From Treponema sp. (GTDB lineage: Bacteria > Spirochaetota > Spirochaetia > Treponematales > Treponemataceae), in contig JAKSTN010000002.1 in assembly GCA_024402535.1 (NCBI GenBank), positions 1 to 64,000 on the forward strand: DNA of 64,000 bases, written 5' to 3'. Within the stretch, counting starts at the first letter, position 1, and each line of letters begins with the position of its first letter. This document shows, one piece after another, positions 8,063 to 17,230 of the stretch. The notes under the pieces were generated by a model. It was not told the DNA's origin. It saw only the letters and a program-made list of their open reading frames with translations, and searched no databases. The translations under genes and the position numbers were made by a program.

Positions 8063-9274
8063 CTAATTATCAATCAGTTTATCTGTTCTGTACCAGACAA
8101 CTCTTGCATTATTTTCATCAGCATACAAGGCAGAAATAATGCCATCACTTGAAAGGCTCATATTGTGGAACAGAACATTACTTTTGTTTACATCAAAATG
8201 ACGGTGCAATACTTTCTGATTTTCAGAGTTAATCATCTCAACATCAAATCCGGTTGTAGTACTGATTACAAAGAATTTCCAGCCGCTTTTTGTTACCCCA
8301 AGGAAATCATAAGGAATCTTATAAACAAGACGGGAATAATCCACAGTAACTGATTCTTCATAAGGAGGAATTGAAACCGGGTTTCCGTAAACCCCGGAAG
8401 AAATATCAAGCGGATAAAGAAGCGTATTGATATAACTGATACCGGCCTGTGCTTTTGAAGCTTTATCTGAATATGAAGAATAATTATCGATTTTTACATA
8501 AAGCTTATATTCATTGAAGTCTGGAATAACATTTTCAACTGTAAGGAATACGCTGGAATCTTCATCAATACCAGAAACTCTTGGAGCATCTTCAGCATTA
8601 ACGGAAATCATTGATTTCAAAAATCCGTCATTTCCAAACCAGTAAACCATCATACCGTCATTTACTGAACATACGGCAACAAATTCATTCTTTTCATTTG
8701 TAAATATATTTCTGATATAAGGGAAAGGTGTTCCGCCAGGCCCCTGCTGCCCTATGTAGTCAATCTGACTTCCGTCCCGGGGAACACGGAGAATGGTCTG
8801 ACTGTAAAGTGTTGTCCCGTCAGGACTTAGTTCCTGGCGATCCCGTGGAATTGTACATACAATATACATACATTTTTCAGAATCAACTGCCAGCTGACCT
8901 GTATATCCGAATGGATATGATATTTCTTTATGAACGCTCAGTTCCTTGTTTTCAAAACTGTCTATCAACTGCTTAGTATGGGAATCTTCATTATAGTAAA
9001 GAGTAAGAAGATTACCATAAGAGTTCAATTCCATCACCTTTTGTGATTCACCATTTACAATGTAAAAAAAGCCGTCCTGCATGAAAATTCCAGTCTGAAT
9101 ATTCCCGATTTCATTCAAACTGAAAACATTCATCTGTTCTTCAAAATTGCCATAAGAAATGGTAAAAAGTTCATCTTCTGTAATTGATTCAACTACATTT
9201 CGTTTTGAACAGGAAGGAAAAATCATCAGAACCGATGAAAAAAGTGATAATGCTGCAAACTTTGAAAATCTCAT
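8063..9274 (-). CDS. spirochaetal lipoprotein, possible beta-propeller
   Basis: A 403-residue predicted lipoprotein: signal peptide ending FPSC, then Ser/Lys. The mature part alternates short hydrophobic strands with turns (for example GFFYIVNGESQKVMELN, KCMYIVCTIPRD, WKFFVISTTTGF), a spacing like NHL- or WD-type blades, but I see no strict repeat. It resembles conserved spirochaetal lipoproteins of unknown function; the family name LIC_12708 comes to mind but I cannot confirm it. There is no Shine-Dalgarno sequence before the ATG, and a strong promoter ends only six bases upstream, predicting a leaderless mRNA. The gene is divergent from secA. Confidence 0.75.
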   Translation of the reverse strand: MRFSKFAALSLFSSVLMIFPSCSKRNVVESITEDELFTISYGNFEEQMNVFSLNEIGNIQTGIFMQDGFFYIVNGESQKVMELNSYGNLLTLYYNEDSHTKQLIDSFENKELSVHKEISYPFGYTGQLAVDSEKCMYIVCTIPRDRQELSPDGTTLYSQTILRVPRDGSQIDYIGQQGPGGTPFPYIRNIFTNEKNEFVAVCSVNDGMMVYWFGNDGFLKSMISVNAEDAPRVSGIDEDSSVFLTVENVIPDFNEYKLYVKIDNYSSYSDKASKAQAGISYINTLLYPLDISSGVYGNPVSIPPYEESVTVDYSRLVYKIPYDFLGVTKSGWKFFVISTTTGFDVEMINSENQKVLHRHFDVNKSNVLFHNMSLSSDGIISALYADENNARVVWYRTDKLIDN

Positions 9275-9280
9275 TTTTAA

Positions 9281-9309
9281 AGATTAAAGTTTCAATTCTT
9301 ACTTGTCAA
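9281..9309 (-). promoter_or_regulatory. sigma70-type promoter predicting a leaderless mRNA for the 8063-9274 lipoprotein
   Basis: Perfect TTGACA at 9309..9304, 17 bases, TAATCT at 9286..9281, then six bases to the ATG at 9274. The expected start site, about seven bases after the -10 box, falls on the start codon. No ribosome site is present. Confidence 0.65.
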
Positions 9310-9402
9310 CTCGAAGAAAATTTTATTACTTTTTACTGTATATAATAAGAAAAATCTATTATAATAAACGAACCAAATTTTCTAATAAAAACGGACTATT
9401 TT

Positions 9403-12231
9403 ATGTTAGACAAAGTACTTACAGCCATTTTCGGGTCACAGAATGAACGTGACGTAAAGGCTCTTAAACCAATTCTTGCAAAAGTAAATGCAAAAGAAGA
9501 ATGGGCTAAATCACTTAAAGATGAAGAATTCCCTGAACAGACAAAAAATTTCAAAGAAAGACTGGCAAATGGAGAAACACTGGAAGATATTCTTCCAGAA
9601 GCACTTGCTCTTTCACGCGAAGCTTCATGGCGTGTTCGCGGCCAGCGCCCTTTTGATGTTCAGATTATGGGTGCCATCGTTCTGAACTCAGGTCGCATCA
9701 CAGAAATGAAGACAGGTGAAGGTAAAACTCTGGTTGCCGTACAGGCAGCTTACCTGAACTCTCTTACAGGAAAAGGCGTTCACGTTGTAACTGTTAACGA
9801 CTACCTTGCAGAAACACAGGCCGAAGAAATGCGTCCTGTTTATGAATTCCTTGGTCAGTCTGTAGGTGCAATCCTTTCAAACATGGATAACGAAGCCAGA
9901 AAAGTTGCCTACAACTGTGATATTACCTACGGAACAAACAACGAACTTGGTTTCGATTACCTCCGCGATAACATGAAAGTTGCTCTGGCTGATAAAGTTC
10001 AGCGCGGTTTCAGCTTCTGTATTGTAGACGAAGTTGACTCTGTTCTTATCGATGAAGCCCGTACTCCACTTATTATTTCTGGTGCCGGCGAAGACGATAC
10101 ATACAAGTACTACGAAGTAGACAAATATGTTGATGAACTCACAGAAGTAGCAAAAGATCCAAAAACAGACGACTACCCTGATGAAACATTTATGACTCCG
10201 GAAGAAAGAGCCGCCATTGAAGGTGACTACACTCTGGATGAAAAATCAAAACGTGTTTCATTTACAGACAAGGGTATGAAGAAAATCAATGAAATTCTTC
10301 ACAAGCACAACCTTATCAGTGCTGATTCAAACCTTGAAGACGAAGAAAACTTCGAATACGCACATTACTTCACACAGGCCCTTCGTGCACATATTCTTTT
10401 CCACAATGATGTAGATTATCTTGTCCGCGACGGAAAAGTTGAAATTATCGATGAATTCACAGGTCGTGTTCTTGAAGGACGCCGTTACTCGGACGGACTT
10501 CATCAGGCTATTGAAGCAAAGGAACACATCCGCATTGCTCAGAGAAACCGTACAATGGCTACAGTTACATTCCAGAACTTCTTCCGTATGTACGAAAAAC
10601 TTTCTGGTATGACTGGTACTGCAGCAACAGAAGCTGTGGAATTCAATAAAATCTACAAACTGGATGTTGTTTCTATTCCTACAAACCGTCCTGTTGCCCG
10701 CGTAGATGAAAACGATGAAGTTTATCTGAACGAAAATGACAAATGGGAAGCCATTGCTAAGGAAATCAAGACAGCACATGACAAAGGTCAGCCTGTTCTG
10801 GTTGGTACAGTTTCAGTTGAAAAGTCTGAACACCTTTCTGCAATTCTTACAAGAAAAGGAATCCGTCACGATGTTTTGAACGCCAAAAACCATGCACGCG
10901 AAGCTCTGATTGTTGCTGAAGCTGGTAGCAAAGGTGCCGTAACAATTGCCACAAACATGGCTGGTCGTGGTACCGATATTAAACTTGGTGGTTCACCTGA
11001 ATTCCGCGCACGTAAACGTGCAGGTACAAACGCAACTCCAGAACAGTACAAAGCAGCTCTTGAAATTGAAAAAGAAGAATGCAAAAAGAATTATGACGAA
11101 GTTTGCGCCGCAGGCGGACTTTATGTAATCGGTACAGAACGTCATGAATCACGCCGTATCGATAACCAGCTTCGTGGTCGTTCAGGACGTCAGGGTGACC
11201 CAGGACGTTCTAAGTTCTTCATTTCTATGGATGATGACCTTATGCGCCTCTTTGGTGGAGACCGCATGAAGAGCATGATGAGCAAGATTGGTATGGAACC
11301 TGGCGAACCAATTGAACACCCATGGCTCAACAAAGGAATTGAAAAAGCTCAGACAAAAGTTGAAGACCGCAACTTTGAAATCCGTAAACACCTGCTTGAT
11401 TACGATGATGTTTTGAACGAACAGCGTACAGTAATCTATCAGAACCGTGATGAAATTCTTTCGGATGACAATCTTTCTGCACGCGTTATGGCAAATGCAA
11501 AAGATACAGTTGACGATCTTTTTGATGATTATGAATCTGAAAAGAAACATAAGAATGACAATGCACTTCAGAACCTGAGCGAAGCTGTAAAAGACAAATT
11601 TGGATTCCAGCTTCCTGCAGAACGCCTTACAAAAGAAGCTGTTCTTGCAGAACTTCAGAATGACCTGACAGAAAAAGAAACACTTGCAGGTAAAGAAAAC
11701 CTGAATATGTTTATCCGCTACCAGTACATCCAGATCATCGACAGAAAATGGCTGGATCAGCTGGAAGCACTTGAAGGACTTCGTGAAGCAGTATCTCTCC
11801 GTTCTTACGGAAACAAACAGCCTCTTACTGAATACAAAATTGACGGCTTCAATATTTTCTACGATATGCTGGACACAATCCGTGACACAGTTATGAGCCG
11901 CGTATTCAAAGTACGCGTTCAGCTTTCACCGGAAGCAGCCGCCCGCCGCCAGGCAATGCTTGCAGCCCAGGCTAACCAGCAGATGAATGCACAGCACAAT
12001 GACGCCGGAAACACTGCAGCTGCTATGGCAAACGGTCAGGCTCAGGCAGAAGCAAGTGCAAGAAATACATTCAACGGAGATGCCCAGCGCCGTGCTGCTG
12101 TAAACAGCGCAATGAACCAGCGTTCACAGGGAGACAACATCACAGTAAAACGTACAATGCCTAAAGTAGGCCGTAACGATCCTTGTCCTTGTGGAAGTGG
12201 TAAAAAATACAAGCAGTGCCACGGAAAATAA
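9403..12231 (+). CDS. secA: preprotein translocase ATPase SecA
   Basis: A 942-residue SecA, the motor that drives unfolded precursors through SecYEG at the inner membrane. Walker A MKTGEGKT is at about 102-109, followed by TVNDYLA, the Walker B region [19 protein letters not shown], and later [15 protein letters not shown] and [10 protein letters not shown] of helicase motifs V-VI. The C-terminal tail is an Ala/Gln-rich linker, then the zinc-binding [13 protein letters not shown], which contacts SecB or lipids. Length is slightly above the usual ~900. The upstream ribosome site is weak (ACGGA), and I could not fix a convincing promoter in the 128-base divergent gap. A bidirectional terminator follows. 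Confidence 0.98.
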   Translation: MLDKVLTAIFGSQNERDVKALKPILAKVNAKEEWAKSLKDEEFPEQTKNFKERLANGETLEDILPEALALSREASWRVRGQRPFDVQIMGAIVLNSGRITEMKTGEGKTLVAVQAAYLNSLTGKGVHVVTVNDYLAETQAEEMRPVYEFLGQSVGAILSNMDNEARKVAYNCDITYGTNNELGFDYLRDNMKVALADKVQRGFSFCIVDEVDSVLIDEARTPLIISGAGEDDTYKYYEVDKYVDELTEVAKDPKTDDYPDETFMTPEERAAIEGDYTLDEKSKRVSFTDKGMKKINEILHKHNLISADSNLEDEENFEYAHYFTQALRAHILFHNDVDYLVRDGKVEIIDEFTGRVLEGRRYSDGLHQAIEAKEHIRIAQRNRTMATVTFQNFFRMYEKLSGMTGTAATEAVEFNKIYKLDVVSIPTNRPVARVDENDEVYLNENDKWEAIAKEIKTAHDKGQPVLVGTVSVEKSEHLSAILTRKGIRHDVLNAKNHAREALIVAEAGSKGAVTIATNMAGRGTDIKLGGSPEFRARKRAGTNATPEQYKAALEIEKEECKKNYDEVCAAGGLYVIGTERHESRRIDNQLRGRSGRQGDPGRSKFFISMDDDLMRLFGGDRMKSMMSKIGMEPGEPIEHPWLNKGIEKAQTKVEDRNFEIRKHLLDYDDVLNEQRTVIYQNRDEILSDDNLSARVMANAKDTVDDLFDDYESEKKHKNDNALQNLSEAVKDKFGFQLPAERLTKEAVLAELQNDLTEKETLAGKENLNMFIRYQYIQIIDRKWLDQLEALEGLREAVSLRSYGNKQPLTEYKIDGFNIFYDMLDTIRDTVMSRVFKVRVQLSPEAAARRQAMLAAQANQQMNAQHNDAGNTAAAMANGQAQAEASARNTFNGDAQRRAAVNSAMNQRSQGDNITVKRTMPKVGRNDPCPCGSGKKYKQCHGK

Positions 12232-12249
12232 TTAAGTTTTAAGATACAC

Positions 12250-12282
12250 AAAAAAGCTTCCGAAATATCGGAAGCTTTTTTT
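12250..12282. terminator. bidirectional terminator between secA and the GH43 gene
   Basis: A perfect 13-base stem AAAAAAGCTTCCG with loop AAATAT, flanked by A and T runs so that it can stop transcription from both convergent genes. Confidence 0.9.
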
Positions 12283-12287
12283 ATAGG

Positions 12288-13766
12288 TTATTCCTTATGG
12301 ATAATTTTTAAATCTGTAAACTTGCTCCATTGACCATTACCAACAGCAAAAAGTCCGTTATAAACACCAGTAAATCCGCCTGCAACTTCACTGGAAAGAT
12401 AACGGGTATCAGCACTGCCAAGACATTCATCATTCACATAGAAAGTATAGCTGTAATTGTTTGAGATTACCCGAAGTGAAGCACAGTTTGTGTTCAACCC
12501 TATAGATTTCTTTATATATTCACATGGTCCGATTCTTAGCCTGAGATTTGCAGTGCATTTTCCATTCTCATTTTTTATAAAAACTTCATAGTGATGATTT
12601 TCATCCATCATTAAAGAAAGACCGGCTTCACCCCCGGAACAAAGAACATCGCAGCTGAAATCTTCTTCAAACTCACAGGCACGAACACCAATCCAGGTAG
12701 GACTTTTCGCTTCATTCAAAGTAACGGAAGAAGCCTTCAATTCAATACAGTTTTCTGAAATCTTATAATTTTCATATACCGGATTTCTAAGGTAATTCCA
12801 GTCATTTTCCAGCGTCAGATTTTCAAATGTTTTCTCATAAGAAAAAATCTGTTTTCCGGTTTTATGTTCAGTTTCAACTTCGGTTTCCAAAAGAGCTTGT
12901 CCGTTTGTACCGATGTAAAACCATCCGTCTTTCCAGTACACAGGCTGAACACAGGTTTCACGTCCAAGATGATGGAACGGCATAAAGCGGTCAATCTGCC
13001 GGAATGCAAGATGGCAGAACCACCAGGTTCCATCAGGAGCTTCAACTATATCGCCGTGCCCTGCCCCCTGCAGCTGGTACCCGCCCATATCGCGGTTTGT
13101 AAGAACCGGATTTGAAGGACAAGGTTCATAAGGTCCCATAAGATTTTTGCTTCTGGCATAATTTACCATGTGGCCGTATTCAGTTCCGCCTTCTGCATCC
13201 AGGACATAATAATAGTCTCCGAACTTGTAAACGTGGGGCGCTTCAATATAGCGTCCGCCGGTCCCATACCATAGAGGCTTATTTTCAGAAAGTTTTTTTC
13301 CTGTTTCTATATCAATTTCTGAAATCTGGATATAACCGGTTCCCGTTTCATCATTTCCGTTTGAGACAAAATAAGTTTTACCGTCATCATCAAAGAAAAG
13401 TGTCGGGTCGATTCCACTCTGCTCTACGCAAACCGGATCGGACCATTCACCATAAACATCATCTGTCCAGACGTAAAAATTTCCGATATTTGAAACATTG
13501 GTTACCACCATGTAAAAACGGCCGTTATGATAACGGATATTCGGAGCATAAATGCCTCCCGAAGCCCCTATGTCTGTAACATCAAGCTGACTTTTTCGTG
13601 TCAGAACGTGCCCGATCTGTTTCCAGGTAATCATATCGTCGCTTTCAAAAAGCGGAACTCCCGGGAAAAACTGGAATGTTGAAGTAACCATGTAAAACTT
13701 GTCGCCTGCGCGGCAAACTGAAGGATCAGGGTACATACCCCTTAAAACTGGATTATTGTATTTCAT
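12288..13766 (-). CDS. glycoside hydrolase family 43, probable beta-xylosidase or alpha-L-arabinofuranosidase
   Basis: A 492-residue GH43 enzyme without a signal peptide, so cytoplasmic. The five-bladed propeller spans about 1-290, with the inverting catalytic set visible: base Asp14 in YPDPSV, pKa modulator Asp120 in GIDPTLF, acid Glu175 in YIEAPHVYK. From about 310 there is a beta-sandwich domain of the type found at the C-terminus of GH43 xylosidases, which closes the active site. It should release xylose or arabinose from imported xylo-oligosaccharides. There is no Shine-Dalgarno sequence, and a TATATT lies six bases before ATG, suggesting a leaderless mRNA. The exact substrate is not determinable here. 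Confidence 0.92.
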   Translation of the reverse strand: MKYNNPVLRGMYPDPSVCRAGDKFYMVTSTFQFFPGVPLFESDDMITWKQIGHVLTRKSQLDVTDIGASGGIYAPNIRYHNGRFYMVVTNVSNIGNFYVWTDDVYGEWSDPVCVEQSGIDPTLFFDDDGKTYFVSNGNDETGTGYIQISEIDIETGKKLSENKPLWYGTGGRYIEAPHVYKFGDYYYVLDAEGGTEYGHMVNYARSKNLMGPYEPCPSNPVLTNRDMGGYQLQGAGHGDIVEAPDGTWWFCHLAFRQIDRFMPFHHLGRETCVQPVYWKDGWFYIGTNGQALLETEVETEHKTGKQIFSYEKTFENLTLENDWNYLRNPVYENYKISENCIELKASSVTLNEAKSPTWIGVRACEFEEDFSCDVLCSGGEAGLSLMMDENHHYEVFIKNENGKCTANLRLRIGPCEYIKKSIGLNTNCASLRVISNNYSYTFYVNDECLGSADTRYLSSEVAGGFTGVYNGLFAVGNGQWSKFTDLKIIHKE

Positions 13767-13855
13767 GATTAAAATATAATGTATGCAAACAGAAAAAGAG
13801 AGATAAATAAAGTATCAAATTTTCACTAATTTACTGTATTTTTTTTCTGATGAGC

Positions 13856-15205
13856 CTAAGAATTCTGATATTTATTGAATATTTTTATAACATCCTCTTT
13901 TGACTCAACAAAAGCTTTTGCTAATAATGGATCAAAATGAGTTCCTGCTTCGTTTTCAATAATTTCAAAAGCCTTATCCAATGAAAATGGAGCTTTATAA
14001 CAGCGCGGAGAAACCAGCGCATCAAACACATCAGCAATCGCCATAATTCTGGCACTTAAAGGAATCTTTTCACCCTTTAATCCATATGGATAACCAGAAC
14101 CATCATATTTCTCATGATGAGACAAAGCAATTTCTTTTGCAATTTTTACGTACTTCTCATCCTCGCCTATTCCTAGAACTTCTTCTACAATTTTTTCACC
14201 TTTGATAGTGTGAAGCTTTATCTGATCGAATTCATCAGGTGTAAGTTTACCCGGTTTTTTTAAGACTGCATCAGGAACACAGATTTTTCCAATATCATGC
14301 ATTGGAGCAGCTTTTATATACAACTTAATATCTTCTTCAGTCAATTCAGGTATTTTTCCTTCAATATAAACTTTCATTGCGATAAGGCCAACATAGTCAC
14401 GGGTTCGTAAAGTATGATCTCCTGTATCTTCATCCCGGTTTTCAACAAGGTTCGAAAGACTGATAATTGTTTTATTCTGGATTCGAATAAGACGTTCCTT
14501 CTGCAATTGAATTTTCTGAGATTGATTAAATACCGTGTTCTCCAAATATTTTTTATTAAGTAACAGTGTATCTTTTTGACGTTCCAACTCTATATTCTGC
14601 ATTTCCAGCTGCCGATTCTGAGCAGCAATTTGTAAAAGCAATCTTTCATTTTGGACTGTCAACTTTCGTTTATATAACGCAAAGTATAAAGCACACGCAC
14701 AATAAATTAAATTGTTCACTTTCGTGACGATACTAAAATTACCCAGAGCCTTATCGCTAATCACAATAATAACCAGGATAAAAATAATATGAAAAATCGG
14801 CGTTATATCAAAGAAAATGATAACACCAAGCATTACAGTATAAAAAATTGTAATTGAAGAAAAAGGTAATTCTTTAGCCTGTGGGATACTCAGTAAAAAA
14901 AGTCCTAGAAATAACGTAATAATAAATATTACAGCACTTTGATTTACATAATAATTTTTGAAGCGGGAAATAAATTTAATCAAAAGAATAGAAATAAGGC
15001 CTAAAAAAAACATTCCCCCATAATAAATGTAATAAATAGGATTTTCTTTGCTTTCCAATATTTGGATTAATAAAAAAGAAGCTCCAAAAATAATCAGGAA
15101 ATACAAAACGATTTTTAAAATCTTCAGATTCTTTATAGAAAGATTCAGTTTAGACTCTTTTGGAGTTTCATATCGCTTTTTTAATTTAGAGAATAAATTA
15201 TTCAT
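13856..15205 (-). CDS. HD-GYP domain protein with membrane-embedded N-terminus (putative cyclic-di-GMP phosphodiesterase)
   Basis: About 449 residues. An in-frame TTG at 15232 is possible, but the ATG at 15205 overlaps the upstream stop by only eight bases and is preferred. The N-terminal ~165 residues form about six hydrophobic helices, followed by a coiled-coil-like segment rich in Gln, Glu and Leu. The C-terminal HD-GYP domain has HDIGKICVPDAVL, HTIKGEKI and HHEKYDGSGYPYGLKG, the metal-binding and signature motifs. The family hydrolyses cyclic-di-GMP. It is translationally coupled to the preceding hydrolase gene. Both use noticeably more A/T at third positions than their neighbours. Confidence 0.88.
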   Translation of the reverse strand: MNNLFSKLKKRYETPKESKLNLSIKNLKILKIVLYFLIIFGASFLLIQILESKENPIYYIYYGGMFFLGLISILLIKFISRFKNYYVNQSAVIFIITLFLGLFLLSIPQAKELPFSSITIFYTVMLGVIIFFDITPIFHIIFILVIIVISDKALGNFSIVTKVNNLIYCACALYFALYKRKLTVQNERLLLQIAAQNRQLEMQNIELERQKDTLLLNKKYLENTVFNQSQKIQLQKERLIRIQNKTIISLSNLVENRDEDTGDHTLRTRDYVGLIAMKVYIEGKIPELTEEDIKLYIKAAPMHDIGKICVPDAVLKKPGKLTPDEFDQIKLHTIKGEKIVEEVLGIGEDEKYVKIAKEIALSHHEKYDGSGYPYGLKGEKIPLSARIMAIADVFDALVSPRCYKAPFSLDKAFEIIENEAGTHFDPLLAKAFVESKEDVIKIFNKYQNS

Positions 15206-16208
15206 TACTGCTAATCCAATATCTGTTTTCAAGACAATTAATCAAATCAGAAGGCATTACAAATGCACTCTGAAACTTTACAATCTCTTTTTCAATATTA
15301 TCAAATCCAATATCAACATCAGGTAACATTTTCTTTATAAAAGTAAGAATAAAATCTCCATGTTTTAATGCACTCTTTTTCTTATCACTGAATATTTTAG
15401 AAACTCTTGTTTTTTCATGATCAGTATTAAAGAATTCTTCTGCTATTTCAAAGAGGTTATCATATTCTTCTGGCTTTTCCAAAAGAATATTTTCATTTAA
15501 GGTCAGATTGTTTTTCTTCTTATTTACTTTTATTAATAAATTAATCAACTTATCATCGATTTTTTCAGTTGTCGGAATGTTTAATTTATAAGCTGCGTCA
15601 CCAGTTTTTACGGCAGTCATATTATATGTGTAAGAAACCAATTCCGAACAAAACCAGTTATCCTTACCATTTGAAATAGGAAGTTTTTTATTATCCAGAT
15701 ATTTACAAACTTCATATAACACACAACGAATAATTACAAACAAAGGTTCATATTTACTTAACTCTTCTTCTTTTACGCGAAACAAACATGCCAAACCTGC
15801 TAAACCTGCCATAATCATTGCATAGGATTCGGGATCAGCTTCAATTTTACTGCTTGTTTGTGGAAGATACTTTAAAATAACTGAAGCATCTTTTCCTTCA
15901 GGTAACCGCCGGACATGTATTGAATAATCATCTTCTTTCTGAAGTTTCTTTGTTCGAACAGCAGGAATTGTTGCTTCAAGAATCTCATTTTTATCGTCAA
16001 TTAAAGCAGCATGAGTAATCTGAGTTTTCTCTGCAAAACAAATCAATTTATCAATAAGGATATAAAAATTTTTCCGAAGATTATCTTTATATGGTTTTAC
16101 AAACACAGGAGGTTCTACAAGTTCATAAATAAGAACATCTCCACACTTTAACTCTCCAAGCTCAATTTCTTTTTCATCTTTTAATTTACCAGAACAATTT
16201 AAACTCAT
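15198..16208 (-). CDS. permuted papain-like (YiiX/YebB-type, C92-like) cysteine hydrolase
   Basis: A 336-residue protein with the circularly permuted NlpC/P60 arrangement: GDVLIYE near 23, then the catalytic His in ITHAALID (His66), and the catalytic Cys only much later in WFCSELVSYTYN (Cys187). Members cleave amide or acyl bonds; substrates of most are unknown. No signal peptide or membrane segment is obvious, so it probably acts in the cytoplasm. The C-terminal ~120 residues are Lys/Asn-rich and unassigned. A TTGAAA-17-TACAAT promoter lies seven bases before the ATG without a Shine-Dalgarno sequence. It overlaps the HD-GYP gene, suggesting a joint signalling or turnover role. Confidence 0.75.
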   Translation of the reverse strand: MSLNCSGKLKDEKEIELGELKCGDVLIYELVEPPVFVKPYKDNLRKNFYILIDKLICFAEKTQITHAALIDDKNEILEATIPAVRTKKLQKEDDYSIHVRRLPEGKDASVILKYLPQTSSKIEADPESYAMIMAGLAGLACLFRVKEEELSKYEPLFVIIRCVLYEVCKYLDNKKLPISNGKDNWFCSELVSYTYNMTAVKTGDAAYKLNIPTTEKIDDKLINLLIKVNKKKNNLTLNENILLEKPEEYDNLFEIAEEFFNTDHEKTRVSKIFSDKKKSALKHGDFILTFIKKMLPDVDIGFDNIEKEIVKFQSAFVMPSDLINCLENRYWISSNE

Positions 16209-16215
16209 AAGAAAA

Positions 16216-16244
16216 ATTGTAAATGCTCATCCAGATTATTTCAA
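16216..16244 (-). promoter_or_regulatory. promoter of the hydrolase/HD-GYP pair, leaderless spacing
   Basis: TTGAAA at 16244..16239, 17 bases, TACAAT at 16221..16216, then seven bases to the ATG at 16208. No ribosome site is visible. Confidence 0.65.
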
Positions 16245-16345
16245 GATATACCCTAAAATATCCATTTCAATCATATGCAGAGCTTTTTTTTAATCTAAAG
16301 GAGTAATAACAAAAATCCTTAATTTATATTATATTATTAGATATT

Positions 16346-17218
16346 ATGTCAGATTTATTAAAAGATTCAGAGGATTTCATTTCCTTCATTCATCCAAAAA
16401 CGCCGCGTCTTTTGTTTATACGAAGCTGGCTTTCTGAACATGGAATTGAAAGTTCTGTAATTCCGCTGGAAAATAAAAATCATATTTTTATAAGATTTCC
16501 GCAAAATCAGTATAACCCGACATTTAAAATAAAAACTGTAATTGCCCACTACGACAGAGTTCCGGAAACAGAAGGTGCCAACGACAACAGCTTTGCAGTT
16601 TTTACTCTTATGAACTGGGCGTTGAAACTTTTTGAATCGAACAAAACTCATAACATCCGTCTTATTCTGACTGACGGAGAAGAAGCAGAAAACGGCCTGG
16701 ACTCGCAGGGAGCATTTCATCTTGCAGGACTTTTACAGAAACTTGGAATCGCACAGGATGAAGTTTATGTATTTGACTGCATGGGACGTGGAAACATTCC
16801 GGTTTTATGCGACACTAAACTTCCTTTTGAAGCATCTCCCATTTTCAAAAAAAGTGTGAAAAAACTGGAAGAAAAAACATTACGTATTCTTGGACAGGCT
16901 TCAGCTAACTGCCTTACTCTCCCCGCTTCTTACAGCGACAATGCAGGCTTTATTGCACGGGGAATCCCCGCAGTTACCATTACAATGCTTCCGTCAGATG
17001 AAGCAGAAAACTATATGAAACTTTTAATGAAAACAAAAATAAAAAAAGTAGAAGATCTGAACCAGCCTAGATTCAGAAAAGATTATGAAGCATTATATCC
17101 TGAAACCTGGCGCCTCATAAATTCAGATAAAGACAAAAAAGAAACCCTGACTTCTGAAAGCCAGGGCATATTCGAAAAGATTCTGGAAAACCTTGCGGCG
17201 CTCAAAACTTTGTCTTGA
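16346..17218 (+). CDS. M28-family zinc aminopeptidase-like protein
   Basis: A 290-residue cytoplasmic protein with the M28 metallopeptidase pattern: AHYDRV gives the first His and a catalytic Asp, GANDNS the bridging Asp, TDGEEAE the catalytic base Glu and a ligand Glu, VFDCMG a further Asp, and YSDNAGFIARGIPAVTI near the last ligand region. The usual final His is not evident in an obvious position, so activity is likely but unproven. No signal peptide. The ATG lies in very AT-rich DNA with no ribosome site close by; GGAG occurs about 45 bases upstream, too far to serve. Convergent with mutS, 12 bases apart. Confidence 0.78.
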   Translation: MSDLLKDSEDFISFIHPKTPRLLFIRSWLSEHGIESSVIPLENKNHIFIRFPQNQYNPTFKIKTVIAHYDRVPETEGANDNSFAVFTLMNWALKLFESNKTHNIRLILTDGEEAENGLDSQGAFHLAGLLQKLGIAQDEVYVFDCMGRGNIPVLCDTKLPFEASPIFKKSVKKLEEKTLRILGQASANCLTLPASYSDNAGFIARGIPAVTITMLPSDEAENYMKLLMKTKIKKVEDLNQPRFRKDYEALYPETWRLINSDKDKKETLTSESQGIFEKILENLAALKTLS

Positions 17219-17230
17219 GCTTTTTACAGA

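Noticed and set aside
7852-8073. Minus-strand frame across tRNA-Lys
   Set aside because: Most of it is the tRNA and its promoter; its C-terminus is simply translated tRNA.
9310-9402. secA promoter
   Set aside because: TATAAT occurs at 9341 and 9360 but neither has a convincing -35 box at 16-18 bases, so no promoter feature was listed.
15206-15232. TTG start for the HD-GYP gene
   Set aside because: It would overlap the upstream gene by 35 bases, whereas an ATG with an eight-base overlap is available.
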